From contig JAFIFW010000002.1 in NCBI GenBank assembly GCA_020831825.1, positions 1-38,159 on the forward strand: a stretch of DNA of 38,159 bases, in the 5' to 3' direction. A model generated the notes under the pieces. The model saw nothing but the letters and a program-made list of their open reading frames with translations, was not told the origin of the DNA and searched no databases. Of the stretch, positions 26,635-35,688 are shown piece by piece. Position 1 is the first letter of the stretch. Each line of letters starts with the position of its first letter. The position numbers and the translations under genes were made by a program. Source of the DNA: Methylophaga sp. (GTDB lineage: Bacteria; Pseudomonadota; Gammaproteobacteria; Nitrosococcales; Methylophagaceae).

Positions 26635-27582
26635 ATGTCGGTTTACACTGAAGTCGGGCGCGACCAACTCATCGCGTTCCTAGCAGACTATGCGGTCGGA
26701 GAACTGGTTCATTATCAGGGCATCAGTGACGGCATCGAAAATACCAATTACTTTGTTACCACAGACAAGGGCGAATTTGTCCTGACCCTGTTTGAGCATC
26801 ATGACTTTGGTGAGTTAGCCTATTTTCTTGATGTGATGACATTTTTCTTTGAGCATGGCATTCCGTCGGCACACCCGGCCGCTGACCGGCAAGGTCTTTA
26901 TCTGAAAAAACTCTGTGGTCGTCCGGCGGCATTGGTGATGAGACTTGACGGTCGTGGTGTTAACCAGGTGGCAAGTCTCAATCAGTGTGCAGCCATTGGT
27001 GACATGCTGGGTCAGATGCACATCGTCGGGCAAAAATTCCAATCACGCAGAAGCAGTCAGCGTGGCCCTGACTGGCGTATCGACACAGCGCAGCGATTGC
27101 TGCCCCTCATGGATGCAGAGCAGGCCGACTGTCTAAAAAATGAGCTGGCTTTTCAGAAAGGCTATGCCGATCTTGATCTGCCATGGGGCGTGACACACTC
27201 CGATCTGTTTCGTGATAACGCCCTGTTTGACGGTGACCAGTTGAAAGGTATCATCGACTTTTATTTTGCCTGTGACGAATACCTGCTTTATGACCTGGCA
27301 GTGGCGGTGAATGACTGGTGTGTTAATGATGCAGGCACGCTCGATCACAATCGTTATCAGGCATTGATGCAGGCTTATCTGAAACACCGACATTTGACCG
27401 AGGCTGAGCAGGCTAACTGGAATCTGGTCCTGCGTGCCGCGGCTTTGCGGTTCTGGTTGTCGCGCTTGCAAGACAAGTTGTTTCCTCGTGAGGGTGAAAT
27501 GACACAAATCAAAAACCCGGACGCTTTTCTGACTATTCTCCTGCAGCATCGACATCATCCCCTGAGTGCAGATGTTTTCTAG
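26635..27582 (+). CDS. thrB: Homoserine kinase (aminoglycoside-phosphotransferase-like type)
   Basis: A 315-residue kinase of the ThrB form with the APH fold, not the GHMP fold. It has YQGISDGIENTNYFVTT at the nucleotide-binding region, catalytic THSDLFRDNALFD and metal-binding IDFYFACDEYLLYDLAV. It phosphorylates homoserine on the way to threonine. The DUF2782-thrB pair beside polA matches Pseudomonas. Confidence 0.93.
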   Translation: MSVYTEVGRDQLIAFLADYAVGELVHYQGISDGIENTNYFVTTDKGEFVLTLFEHHDFGELAYFLDVMTFFFEHGIPSAHPAADRQGLYLKKLCGRPAALVMRLDGRGVNQVASLNQCAAIGDMLGQMHIVGQKFQSRRSSQRGPDWRIDTAQRLLPLMDAEQADCLKNELAFQKGYADLDLPWGVTHSDLFRDNALFDGDQLKGIIDFYFACDEYLLYDLAVAVNDWCVNDAGTLDHNRYQALMQAYLKHRHLTEAEQANWNLVLRAAALRFWLSRLQDKLFPREGEMTQIKNPDAFLTILLQHRHHPLSADVF

Positions 27583-27618
27583 TTTGATGTTTGCATCAAA
27601 ACTGCCAAGGCAATCCTG

Positions 27619-28656
27619 ATGAAAGTGTTGATCATCAAGCTCACATCCATGGGCGACTTGATGCATGCACTGCCAGCACTGACCGATGCCGTCAGCCGTT
27701 ACCCGGATATTCAGTTCGACTGGGTAGTGGATGAGACTTTTGCCGAAGTCTCGCAATGGCATCCTGCGGTGCGCAATGTGATTACCACCTCACATCGTCG
27801 CTGGAAAAAAAATACCTGGCAGACCCTGACCGGTGGTGAACTGCGCGCGTTCTACCGTGAGTTGAATGCCGACGACTACGATGTTGTAGTCGATATGCAA
27901 AACAATCTGAAAAGTGCACTGGTCAGTGTGTTGCGTCGTGGCCCTGTTTACGGGCTGGACAAAGATTCCTGTCGAGAACGTCCAGCGTATCTGGCCTATA
28001 AATTCCCGATTTCTGTCGATCCGCAGCAGCATGCTGTGGTCAGAATGCGGCAGATTCTCGCACAAGCACTGGATTATCAGGTGCCCGAAACCTCGGCTGA
28101 TTATCAAGCCGATTTCAGTGACTTCGCCTTACCTGAACTCGACTTTGATTTACCCGAGCGCTATCTGATGTTTGTGCACAATGCCAGTTGGCTGACCAAA
28201 CTATGGCCCGTCAATTACTGGCAGCAGCTGGTTCAACTGGCTCGCGCTGAGGGTTTTTCTGTGCTGCTGCCTTGCGGTAATGACGAAGAATTGCAACGCG
28301 CCCGCCAGATTGCCTTGATAGATGATCAGGCGTTTGCACTACCTAGACTATCCTTGAACCATGTGGCAGCCCTAATGCAGCGTGCCAGTGGCGCAGTGTG
28401 TAGCGATACCGGCCTTGCACATCTGGCTGCGGTGGCTTCAACACCTGCCATCACGCTTTATGGTGCCACTGACACCGATCTGATTGGCACTTATGGCAAA
28501 TATCAACAACATCTGGTGTCAGACTTTGCTTGTGCACCCTGTTACAAACGGGCATGCCCACTCCCGGAAGCAATTGATAAAGCCCCGGTATGCATGAACG
28601 CGTTAACGCCCGAACAAGTCTGGCATGGACTACAAACGCTTTTGACCGCAAAATAA
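27619..28656 (+). CDS. waaC: LPS heptosyltransferase I
   Basis: A 345-residue glycosyltransferase family 9 enzyme. N-terminal VLIIKLTSMGDLMHALPALTDA, later WLTKLWPVNYWQQLVQLA, and the ADP-heptose-binding region GAVCSDTGLAHLAAVASTPAITLYGATD. It adds the first L,D-heptose to Kdo2-lipid A. HldE, which makes the ADP-heptose donor, is encoded on the same strand 560 bases downstream, past the repeat cluster. Confidence 0.94.
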   Translation: MKVLIIKLTSMGDLMHALPALTDAVSRYPDIQFDWVVDETFAEVSQWHPAVRNVITTSHRRWKKNTWQTLTGGELRAFYRELNADDYDVVVDMQNNLKSALVSVLRRGPVYGLDKDSCRERPAYLAYKFPISVDPQQHAVVRMRQILAQALDYQVPETSADYQADFSDFALPELDFDLPERYLMFVHNASWLTKLWPVNYWQQLVQLARAEGFSVLLPCGNDEELQRARQIALIDDQAFALPRLSLNHVAALMQRASGAVCSDTGLAHLAAVASTPAITLYGATDTDLIGTYGKYQQHLVSDFACAPCYKRACPLPEAIDKAPVCMNALTPEQVWHGLQTLLTAK

Positions 28657-29215
28657 AACCAACAGACACGCCATTCCCAAGCAAGCGGGAATCTCGGAGG
28701 CTGGAAAGGCGCGAAGCACAAAAGCACCGTCATTCCCGCGCAGGCGGGAATCTTTGAGGCAGTGCAGAGATTGCGGACAAACGCTGAGCGTTTTCCGCAA
28801 TGACGAAGAAGGGAGGGTTCTATGCTTTTCTCTCGTCATTCCCGCGCAGGCGGGAATCTCGGGGAGTGGAAAGATGCGAAGTACCAAAGCACCGTCATTC
28901 CCGCGCAGGCGGGAATCTCGGAGGCTGGAAAGGCGCGAAGCACCAAAGCACCGTCATTCCCGCGCAGGCGGGAATCTTTGAGGCCGTGCAGAGATTGCGG
29001 ACAAACGCAAAGCGTTTTCCGCAATGACGAAGAGGGGAGGATTCTATGCTTTTCTCTCGTCATTCCCGCGCAAGCGGGAATCTTGAGGCGTGCAGAGACT
29101 CCGGACAATCGCCAGACGATTTCCGCAATGACCAGCACTTGATGAAGCGCGACAATTGAGCCAAAACTTAAAAAAACGAACACGCAAAAAACCAGCAAAA
29201 CACAGGCAAATCTTT
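28657..29215. repeat. REP-like palindrome cluster between waaC and hldE
   Basis: No gene is evident. Type A hairpin ATTCCCGC-GCAG-GCGGGAAT occurs six times, at 28672-28694 (mutated), 28731-28753, 28837-28859, 28896-28918, 28955-28977 and 29061-29083. Type B hairpin, with stems near ATTGCGGA and TCCGCAAT, is at 28770-28801 and 28994-29025, with a degenerate copy near 29098-29130. The block 28672-28859 is repeated at 28896-29083, an offset of 224 bases, with few mismatches, so it is a recent tandem duplication. These look like REP elements, probably acting at mRNA 3' ends. Confidence 0.85.
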
Positions 29216-30658
29216 ATGAAACATGCATCTCCAGACTTTCATCAAGCCCGAGTCGTGGTCGTCGGCGACCTTATGCTGGACCGTTTTTACTTCGGAAAAA
29301 CCAAACGTATCTCGCCAGAAGCGCCAGTACCAGTGGTCAACGTTGAACGGCTGGAAGACATTCCGGGCGGTGCTGCCAATGTGGCGATGAATATTGCCTC
29401 ACTGGGCGCCAACTGCCGGTTGTCGGGCATTACCGGTCAGGATGAAGCTGCCGCCGTGTTACAGCAGCGTTTGCATTCAGTGGGTATCAGTTGCCTGTTC
29501 CACCAAAGCCCTGATTACCCGACTATCATCAAATCCCGCGTTATCAGTGCGCATCAGCAATTACTGCGGCTGGATTTTGAAACACCTTTTGCCGCAGATG
29601 TCTGGCAGGGCATGCGGTCGCTAAGCAAACCCTTGCTGGCCGATGCCAAGGTCTTGGTGTTGTCTGATTATCAAAAGGGCACATTAGCTGAGCCACAATA
29701 TTGGATTCAGCAGGCACATCAGCAGGCGATAACGGTGTTGGTTGACCCCAAAGGCAATGACTTTGGTAAATACCGTGGTGCAGATGTGATTACGCCCAAT
29801 ATGGCGGAATTTGAAGCCGTCGTCGGTGCGGTGCATTCGGAAGCGGAGCTGGTTGAAAAGGCCCGGCAACTGCTGGCGGAGTTTGATATCAAGGCGCTGC
29901 TCATTACCCGCAGCGAGCACGGCATGACGCTGATTCGCCCCGGCCAAACCGAGTTTCACCTGCCAGCCATTGCCAAGGAAGTGGCTGATGTGACTGGTGC
30001 CGGCGATACGGTCATTGCCACACTGGCCAGTGCCTTGGCCGCAGGGCAGACGCTGGAGCAATCGGTCACACTTGCCAATGTTGCTGCCAGTATTGTGGTC
30101 AGCAAACTGGGCACAGCCACGGTCAGTGCTCCCGAATTAAACACTGAGTTTGCCCGTCATCAAGGTGAGCACAACAGCGATCATTCCTTTGCCGGTGCGG
30201 TGACCGTTGAACAACTGAAAATTGCAGTGGATCAGGCCAAAAAACGTGGCGAAAAAGTGGTTTTCACCAATGGCTGCTTTGATATTTTGCATGCCGGCCA
30301 TGTCAGTTATTTACATCAGGCACGCGCCCAGGGCGACCGTCTGATTGTCGCCATCAACACCGATGAGTCGGTGACAAAACTCAAAGGCCCGGGACGACCT
30401 ATTAATCCGGCAGAACGCCGAAAAATCGTGCTGGCAGGCCTTGCCGATGTTGATTGGGTGACCTGTTTTGAAGGCGACACGCCGGAAGATTTGTTACGTG
30501 AAATCAAACCCGATGTACTGGTCAAAGGCGGCGATTACGATAAAAAAGGCGTGGTCGGCTGGGAAATCGTTGAAGGCTATGGCGGCGAAGTCAAAGTCAT
30601 GGGCCTGGTTGAAAACTGCTCGACCACGGCGATTGTGAACAAGATAAATCAGAAGTAG
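29216..30658 (+). CDS. hldE: Bifunctional heptose 7-phosphate kinase / heptose 1-phosphate adenylyltransferase
   Basis: A 480-residue fusion. The N-terminal ribokinase-like domain (about 1-320) has VVVVGDLMLDRFYFG, PGGAANVAMNIASLGA and VTGAGDTVIATLA. The C-terminal nucleotidyltransferase (about 345-480) has FTNGCFDILHAGHVSYL. Together they make ADP-glycero-manno-heptose for the LPS core. The ATG at 29216 gives the standard N-terminus; an upstream in-frame TTG at 29156 would add 20 basic residues and is rejected. Confidence 0.96.
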   Translation: MKHASPDFHQARVVVVGDLMLDRFYFGKTKRISPEAPVPVVNVERLEDIPGGAANVAMNIASLGANCRLSGITGQDEAAAVLQQRLHSVGISCLFHQSPDYPTIIKSRVISAHQQLLRLDFETPFAADVWQGMRSLSKPLLADAKVLVLSDYQKGTLAEPQYWIQQAHQQAITVLVDPKGNDFGKYRGADVITPNMAEFEAVVGAVHSEAELVEKARQLLAEFDIKALLITRSEHGMTLIRPGQTEFHLPAIAKEVADVTGAGDTVIATLASALAAGQTLEQSVTLANVAASIVVSKLGTATVSAPELNTEFARHQGEHNSDHSFAGAVTVEQLKIAVDQAKKRGEKVVFTNGCFDILHAGHVSYLHQARAQGDRLIVAINTDESVTKLKGPGRPINPAERRKIVLAGLADVDWVTCFEGDTPEDLLREIKPDVLVKGGDYDKKGVVGWEIVEGYGGEVKVMGLVENCSTTAIVNKINQK

Positions 30659-30669
30659 AGTCGTTACAG

Positions 30670-31719
30670 CTATTCCGGCAGACTGAGCCCAGCTTCAATC
30701 AGTGTTTCGGGTCGATAATCAGGAAATGCCTGCCAGCGTTGCCAGACGCTTGGGTCAATGGTGACATTCACCGCAGGTTCGCCCAGATGATTGCTGGCGA
30801 AGGCACGAATAAACCGGCCATCACCGCGGCGGGTGATTCGCCGAAAAAAGCCATAACTGCCACGTAAAAACTCAGCGAAAGAATCACGCGGCTCGCCTTT
30901 GTAGGCATCAACGGGTGGACTGTAGGCTTTGAGCTTTAAGCCAGCCGCATCGGCTTTTTGATGCATCCAGGCAAAAGCAATATCAGCCAATGGATCATCG
31001 CCATAACCGCCACCCACATTGGCATGTGCACCTATAAACCAGCGTTGTTCAATATCAATCTGTTCGTTGTCTTTAATGCCGTCATGGCTGGACCACAGCA
31101 CTGAATCATAGGTAGCACGATGTTCATCCAGTGCCATTGCCTGATAGGCGCGCAGTACGATATTGGATAATTCGGTGTCGTGCCAGGCATAACGGCCACG
31201 TTCAGAAATCATGGTGCTGGGTACACCCAGCGCGCCCACGGTATCCCAGACGCCAAGAAAATCTATCTTGATCTTGCGACTGTATTGAACCCGAAACTCG
31301 ACACATTCCGGGCTATTGGCACCAAGAGATTTGTTGCGATACAACTGTTCAGCCTGTTGCAACAAGTCGGGTCTGGAAATCTCCAGCAAACCACATTTGT
31401 TAATCAGCCCGGCCAGACTGCGCGCGGTGTAGGCACCGCGGCTAAAACCAAAAATAAACACTTCAAAGTTGTCGTGGTAGTTGCGTATCAGCCAGTCATA
31501 GCCTTGCAACAGGTTTTTGGTTAAACCATAACCAAATACACCGCCGCGAAACTTCTCAAACCGACCCGTGCCCACACCCGGTTCGTAATAAAAACGCTGA
31601 CGAACCTCACCATCAACCGGTTCAATGTGACGACTCATTTGATAGACATTGGTGCGATCTTGCGGGTCATTCCATGTGCCGTCGAATAAAATGACCAGTC
31701 GTTGTTTAGGAGGTGTCAT
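30670..31719 (-). CDS. DUF2235 alpha/beta-hydrolase (Tle1-related)
   Basis: A 349-residue hydrolase. N-terminal RLVILFDGTWNDPQDRTNVYQM, YEPGVGTGRFEKFRGGVFGYGL, the nucleophile elbow GFSRGAYTAR (Ser93), then FLGVWDTVGALG and WFIGAHANVGGGY. This is the DUF2235 family, which includes type VI phospholipase effectors of the Tle1 group and uncharacterised housekeeping hydrolases. I see no VgrG, PAAR or immunity gene beside it, so an effector role is not supported. A GGAG lies before the ATG at 31717-31719. The upstream gene ends 24 bases away and likely shares its transcript. Confidence 0.85.
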   Translation of the reverse strand: MTPPKQRLVILFDGTWNDPQDRTNVYQMSRHIEPVDGEVRQRFYYEPGVGTGRFEKFRGGVFGYGLTKNLLQGYDWLIRNYHDNFEVFIFGFSRGAYTARSLAGLINKCGLLEISRPDLLQQAEQLYRNKSLGANSPECVEFRVQYSRKIKIDFLGVWDTVGALGVPSTMISERGRYAWHDTELSNIVLRAYQAMALDEHRATYDSVLWSSHDGIKDNEQIDIEQRWFIGAHANVGGGYGDDPLADIAFAWMHQKADAAGLKLKAYSPPVDAYKGEPRDSFAEFLRGSYGFFRRITRRGDGRFIRAFASNHLGEPAVNVTIDPSVWQRWQAFPDYRPETLIEAGLSLPE

Positions 31720-31743
31720 TTCAAGCTCCAATCCATTGAGGGT

Positions 31744-32775
31744 TTAACTGCGTTTTGATCTCAAAAAATCGCTGAATGCCGTCGGCAGCAGCTGATGAAT
31801 CTTGTCGCTGACCTGCAGCTCATGTTTTTGCCACAGAATACCGAGATAAATCAGCCCCAGACCGATGGCGGTCAGCGCAATGGGAAACATCAGACTATCC
31901 TTGAATACGACATTCGCCAAATGGCCGAGATAAAAAGTTGTGCCGAGCGCACCAAAAACCACAAAGACCCGGCGCACGATCAACACACCAATGCCGATCA
32001 GTAACAGGTTGATGCAGAAGTAAATGAACTTGGCCAACTCACTGTCGGAAGACTGGACTGACAAACCACCCCAGAAGGCAATGACCCCGAACAGATATAA
32101 CCAGAAGGCATAATCTCCTGAGCGATGGCTGCGCATATCAATCCAAAAGCCAAACAGCATCACAGTGAGCCCGAAATACATCGATACCAAGGCGCGCAAT
32201 TCAAAACTTGCCCAGCCGCCAACCATTATCGCGGCAATATCCATCGACAAATACCAAAGCGTCACAGCAATCGGCATCAGCAAAAACGGATAACGATAGC
32301 GATAAGCCATGATGGCACCCACGGCCAGCGTACCCAACTGCATATACAGCCAGTGCCAGCGGATATAACGATGATATTCCTGATAAACACTGATATCCGG
32401 CCAAAACCCGATGGCCTGTTGCAAACCATAAATGGTCAGTGGCGTTAGCGCCACTACAAAAGCAGCGCAAATGCCTGCCGGAATCGTCAGTCCTTTTGCC
32501 TGAAAATGATTCGCCAGACTCAAACCGGCACCGGCATAAAGCAGACTGATAAAGAAAATGCCCCAACCACCAAAACGTTCCCAGCCGAGGGTCATAAACA
32601 GCGTCATCGCGCCAATGGCAATGAGCCCACCGAGGTAATAGAGCACATGAGTGAAATCAAAACTGGGGCCAGTCGCGGGATGGGATTTCAAGAAATCAAA
32701 CAACCGGATCGCTTGCTCCTGCGTGAGAATTTCTTGCTCCACGGCAGAATCAAGCTGGTTTTTGGTGATTTTCAT
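31744..32775 (-). CDS. Multi-pass membrane protein, DUF2157-like
   Basis: A 343-residue protein. A soluble N-terminal segment (ITKNQLDSAVEQEILTQEQAIRLFDFLKSH) resembles the DUF2157 start. About nine or ten membrane helices follow, among them VLYYLGGLIAIGAMTLFM and IFFISLLYAGAGLSLA. It also has several Trp/Tyr-rich loops, for example YQEYHRYIRWHWLYMQ. Function unknown. The ATG has AGGAA about 7 bases upstream. It shares the minus-strand transcript with the DUF2235 hydrolase. Confidence 0.75.
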   Translation of the reverse strand: MKITKNQLDSAVEQEILTQEQAIRLFDFLKSHPATGPSFDFTHVLYYLGGLIAIGAMTLFMTLGWERFGGWGIFFISLLYAGAGLSLANHFQAKGLTIPAGICAAFVVALTPLTIYGLQQAIGFWPDISVYQEYHRYIRWHWLYMQLGTLAVGAIMAYRYRYPFLLMPIAVTLWYLSMDIAAIMVGGWASFELRALVSMYFGLTVMLFGFWIDMRSHRSGDYAFWLYLFGVIAFWGGLSVQSSDSELAKFIYFCINLLLIGIGVLIVRRVFVVFGALGTTFYLGHLANVVFKDSLMFPIALTAIGLGLIYLGILWQKHELQVSDKIHQLLPTAFSDFLRSKRS

Positions 32776-33033
32776 GCGCGCATTCCTTTGGCCTGAACGA
32801 TTTGCTTATCTTAGAGCAAACAACGGGGATTGGAAGCGACTCAATTCAATCCACAAGCAGTGCACGCAGGCTCTAAGAAATGTATCCTCAGATGTACACA
32901 GATTTTTAGTCTATTTACACGGCTGGATTTTAATCCAGTGACATTGAGGAAAGACGTGAGTTTAATCGTTGCAAAGTGCTGGTCAGGGCTGGAAGGCGGT
33001 TAAGGTGTCTGAACGCCACTAAGTCTATGTCAA

Positions 33034-33342
33034 TTACGGAAAGCCTTCAGATGCGCGGATCTGATAAAGTACGCTACCATCCTCATAACGTTTGCCAAGC
33101 AGCTGGATGCTGGCATTCAACTCAGGTGTGTTCCGACCAACCATCAGTCTGGTTCTATCGCCATTTTCAAGTTGCACCAGGATCGTGGCAAGTTGACCTT
33201 CAGTGATTTCGATGACTGTTCCTTGAGCGTCAAAGGATTCAATTTCCGGCTGTGGCCTCACTAGCCATGAAAGCACTAGCGCGGCAGCCAGGATGATCAA
33301 AATAAATATGCCGCGGTTACGTAGGTAGTTGTCGACATACAT
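33034..33342 (-). CDS. Small membrane-anchored protein, intact copy
   Basis: A 102-residue protein of unknown family. Residues 10-29 (RGIFILIILAAALVLSWLV) form one membrane anchor. A small beta-rich domain follows: FDAQGTVIEITEGQLATILV and GDRTRLMVGRNTPELNASI. The charged tail ends ASEGFP. A frameshifted near-duplicate lies at 35843-36128. It has no close neighbours to suggest a role, and its start region is also copied upstream of the second copy. Confidence 0.7.
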   Translation of the reverse strand: MYVDNYLRNRGIFILIILAAALVLSWLVRPQPEIESFDAQGTVIEITEGQLATILVQLENGDRTRLMVGRNTPELNASIQLLGKRYEDGSVLYQIRASEGFP

Positions 33343-33555
33343 GCAATTACTCCACTAATCAGCTGCCTGCCGATAATCTTAAGCCACAAACGCAGTCATT
33401 AATATCGAAAATACAGCGCTGCATAGGTTGCAAGGGAAGAAAGCGTTAGTTAGTTCATATGGCTCAGACTGACGCCAAATATCATGAGGCGCCGGCGAAC
33501 AGAAATAATTTGTTCAAGCCATTACAACACTCTTTTCCCAACCAGCCCCAATTCG

Positions 33556-34452
33556 TTAGTCAGCCAATCTTCTGGCAGAAGCCAGCTCCATGTCCGCCGG
33601 CACGCTTTGCACCAATAACAATCTCAATTGCTGCTGCTGCGCCACTTCATACATCGCACCATGAATCAGCGGCTGACAACTGGCATCCAGTCTGGCCGGG
33701 AGCTGGGCAATTAAAAAACTGCCCACCTGCGCAATACGCAATGGTTTATCCGACGCAATGCCGTGATCAGCAAGCTTGGCGTCGATTTGCGCCCGAATAT
33801 CACCCGCCGGTGCCGCAAACAAAATCTGCCGCAAGGCCTGTGCTATCAAACGCACCGGAATATAGGAAAAATAACCGGCAATCACCAACACCATCAGCGG
33901 ATCGGCATAATGGGCATAATCGGCATAGTGCGTATAACTCATGGCAAAGGTGGCCATAAACCCCAACAACACGGCAGCGCTTAACCAGGTATCCATCTGC
34001 CATTGCCGCTGTTCGGCATTGACTAATGCGGTATTCACATCCTTTTTGCGATGGTGAATATAAGCCCAGGTCACCGCACAACCAGTCACGTTGACCACAC
34101 CAAACAGCAAGGCCAGATCCAGATTCACCTCTCGACCGCCCTGCAACAGACTGACCAGCGAAAACAGCATCGAAACAATACATACCAGTGCGATAACCAC
34201 ACCTTTGACCAGAATGGCGATAGGCTCGATGGTCAGTCGGCCAAAAGGATAGTCATTGTTGGCAGGCTTGTTGGCCAACTTCAACGCCAGCAATGATAAA
34301 GAGGCCAGCGCCAAAGACAGCAACGAATAGGCGCTATCAAACAAAATCATCACCGAGCCACTCATCAAGCCCAGGATCAATCCCGAAACCGAAAAGCAGG
34401 CGGCGGAGATCGCCGATACCATCAATACTTTCCGCTCAATATTTGTCCGCAT
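33556..34452 (-). CDS. Cation diffusion facilitator family protein, altered metal site
   Basis: A 298-residue protein with six membrane helices, in the CDF fold. The TM2 metal motif is VMILFDSAYSLLS, so Asp39 is kept but the position four later is Ser43. TM5 has RQWQMDTWLSA, so Asp154 is kept but the usual His is Gln150. In E. coli FieF these sites are Asp/Asp and His/Asp. YPFGRLTIEP is the conserved CDF loop. The altered site argues against simple zinc/iron export and for a different ion or a relative of unknown activity. The gene is divergent from the LysR regulator at 34561. Confidence 0.82.
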   Translation of the reverse strand: MRTNIERKVLMVSAISAACFSVSGLILGLMSGSVMILFDSAYSLLSLALASLSLLALKLANKPANNDYPFGRLTIEPIAILVKGVVIALVCIVSMLFSLVSLLQGGREVNLDLALLFGVVNVTGCAVTWAYIHHRKKDVNTALVNAEQRQWQMDTWLSAAVLLGFMATFAMSYTHYADYAHYADPLMVLVIAGYFSYIPVRLIAQALRQILFAAPAGDIRAQIDAKLADHGIASDKPLRIAQVGSFLIAQLPARLDASCQPLIHGAMYEVAQQQQLRLLLVQSVPADMELASARRLAD

Positions 34453-34513
34453 AACTGCTCCTTGATTTATGGCGGGTACTTTAGCGGCAGGCAGCTATTC
34501 GACAAAATCGCTC

Positions 34514-34534
34514 AGCGCCAATATAGTTGGCGCT
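34514..34534. promoter_or_regulatory. Palindromic operator between the CDF and LysR genes
   Basis: AGCGCCAA (34514-34521), TATAG, TTGGCGCT (34527-34534) is a perfect 8-bp inverted repeat. Nearby, ACTTTAGCG (34478-34486) and CGCTAAAGT (34531-34539) form a second inverted repeat, and GCCAAC follows at 34544-34549. LysR proteins commonly bind such interrupted palindromes in divergent promoters. Confidence 0.6.
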
Positions 34535-34560
34535 AAAGTGGTTAGCCAACGGGACGGATT

Positions 34561-35430
34561 ATGCGGGTTGAACAAATTGAAGCATTTGTAAAAACAGCAG
34601 AGCACGGCTCTTTTGCCAAAGCCGCTATCGCACTGGGAATGCAGCGCAGCACGGTAAGTGCTGCAGTTTCATCACTGGAAGATGAGCTGGCAATTAACCT
34701 GTTTGAACGTTCAGGCAACAGCTTGCAGATAACACCTGTTGCACAAGCTTTATTGGCGGATAGCCAGCGATTATTGCAATCGGCGATTCGCATCAAACAA
34801 CTCAGCACCCAACATCTGGAAGGCATTGAAACCGAACTGCGTATTGCCCGTGATGATGCTCTGCCGGAAGTCTTCTGGCATCAGTGCATGCATGACTTAC
34901 ACAAGCAGTTTCCGCAAACCTCCACCTCGGTGTATTTGTTGCCGACACAGGAACATCAGGAGTTCATCGATAACGGCATTGTCGATATCACCTTTGGCCT
35001 CAACAACGCAGTCGAACCCGCCTTCAGGCTTGGCATGATCGAACAACGTACTGTTGTCAGCCCCAGCCATCCACTGGCGAATCTGGCACAAGTGACAGAA
35101 AGCGATTTAAGCCAATACACACAAATTTGTCTGACCTTCCTGCAACGCGGGCAACTGGTGATTCAGAACCAAATTGGCCGGCAATATTCAGGCCTGACCA
35201 TGTACGAACTTATACGAGACGCCGTATTACGCGGCGATGGCTGGGCCATTTTGCCGAGTACATTGATCCAACCGCACCTGAGTCAACATCAACTGGTCAG
35301 TCTCGCCACCGAAACCGCGTTATCCGCCACTTATTTTCAATGCCTGACACGACAGGCAAACCGCAAAGTAGCCACCTGGTTACGAAATCGCGTTGCGTAT
35401 GCGTTAACTCATGAATTTAAAGGTGTGTAG
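34561..35430 (+). CDS. LysR-family transcriptional regulator
   Basis: A 289-residue LysR regulator. The N-terminal winged HTH has EQIEAFVKTAEHGSFAKAAIALGMQRSTVSAAVSSLE, residues 4-40. An effector-binding domain follows (GIETELRIARDDALPEVFWHQC onward). Its effector cannot be read from sequence. It is divergent from the CDF gene across 108 bases with a palindrome, so it probably controls that gene and itself. The ATG is at 34561 after GGGACGGATT. Confidence 0.92.
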   Translation: MRVEQIEAFVKTAEHGSFAKAAIALGMQRSTVSAAVSSLEDELAINLFERSGNSLQITPVAQALLADSQRLLQSAIRIKQLSTQHLEGIETELRIARDDALPEVFWHQCMHDLHKQFPQTSTSVYLLPTQEHQEFIDNGIVDITFGLNNAVEPAFRLGMIEQRTVVSPSHPLANLAQVTESDLSQYTQICLTFLQRGQLVIQNQIGRQYSGLTMYELIRDAVLRGDGWAILPSTLIQPHLSQHQLVSLATETALSATYFQCLTRQANRKVATWLRNRVAYALTHEFKGV

Positions 35431-35453
35431 CTGACTCTGTGAATAGATAAATA

Positions 35454-35530
35454 AACCACAGAGACACAGAGGGCACAGAGTTTTCAAAGAAATCTATCCG
35501 CAGATTACGCAGATGGACGCAGATTTTTTG
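35454..35530. repeat. CCACAGAG-type dispersed repeat, copy D
   Basis: AACCACAGAGACACAGAGGG, then a spacer, then ATCCGCAGATTACGCAGATG and GACGCAGATT. It is the same family as the copies at 23059-23110, 23141-23172, 23381-23449, 35689-35750 and 36195-36276, and it lies directly after the LysR gene. Confidence 0.8.
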
Positions 35531-35590
35531 GATGAAAATTAGCTCTTCCAGCATTGCCAAAACGGCCTCGCACTCACTCACCTCAATCCG

Positions 35591-35652
35591 GTCATCGCGA
35601 GCCCCAACCCATTTTCCCGTCATCGCGAGCCCGCTAGGGCGTGGCGATCCAG
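35591..35652. repeat. GTCATCGCGAGCC repeat with palindromic end
   Basis: GTCATCGCGAGCCC occurs at 35591-35604 and 35619-35632. The second is followed by GCTAGGGCGTGGCGATCCAG, which can fold back on it (ATCGC with GCGAT, GCCC with GGGC). This is a third repeat family inside the 35431-35842 gap. Confidence 0.7.
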
Positions 35653-35688
35653 TCCCGACCTTCAATCAAAAGCTCAAACTAAAATGTT

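Noticed and set aside
28672..29083. Possible CRISPR array
   Set aside because: The repeated units are perfect hairpins with unequal spacing, and the spacers are themselves duplicated. No cas genes are present.
28754..29198. Overlapping ORFs in both directions in the waaC-hldE gap
   Set aside because: They consist of repeated palindromes read in frame (recurring RRRES, PAQAGI) and have no family resemblance.
30670..31719. Type VI secretion phospholipase effector with immunity gene
   Set aside because: The fold fits, but no VgrG, PAAR, Hcp or typical immunity gene is next to it.
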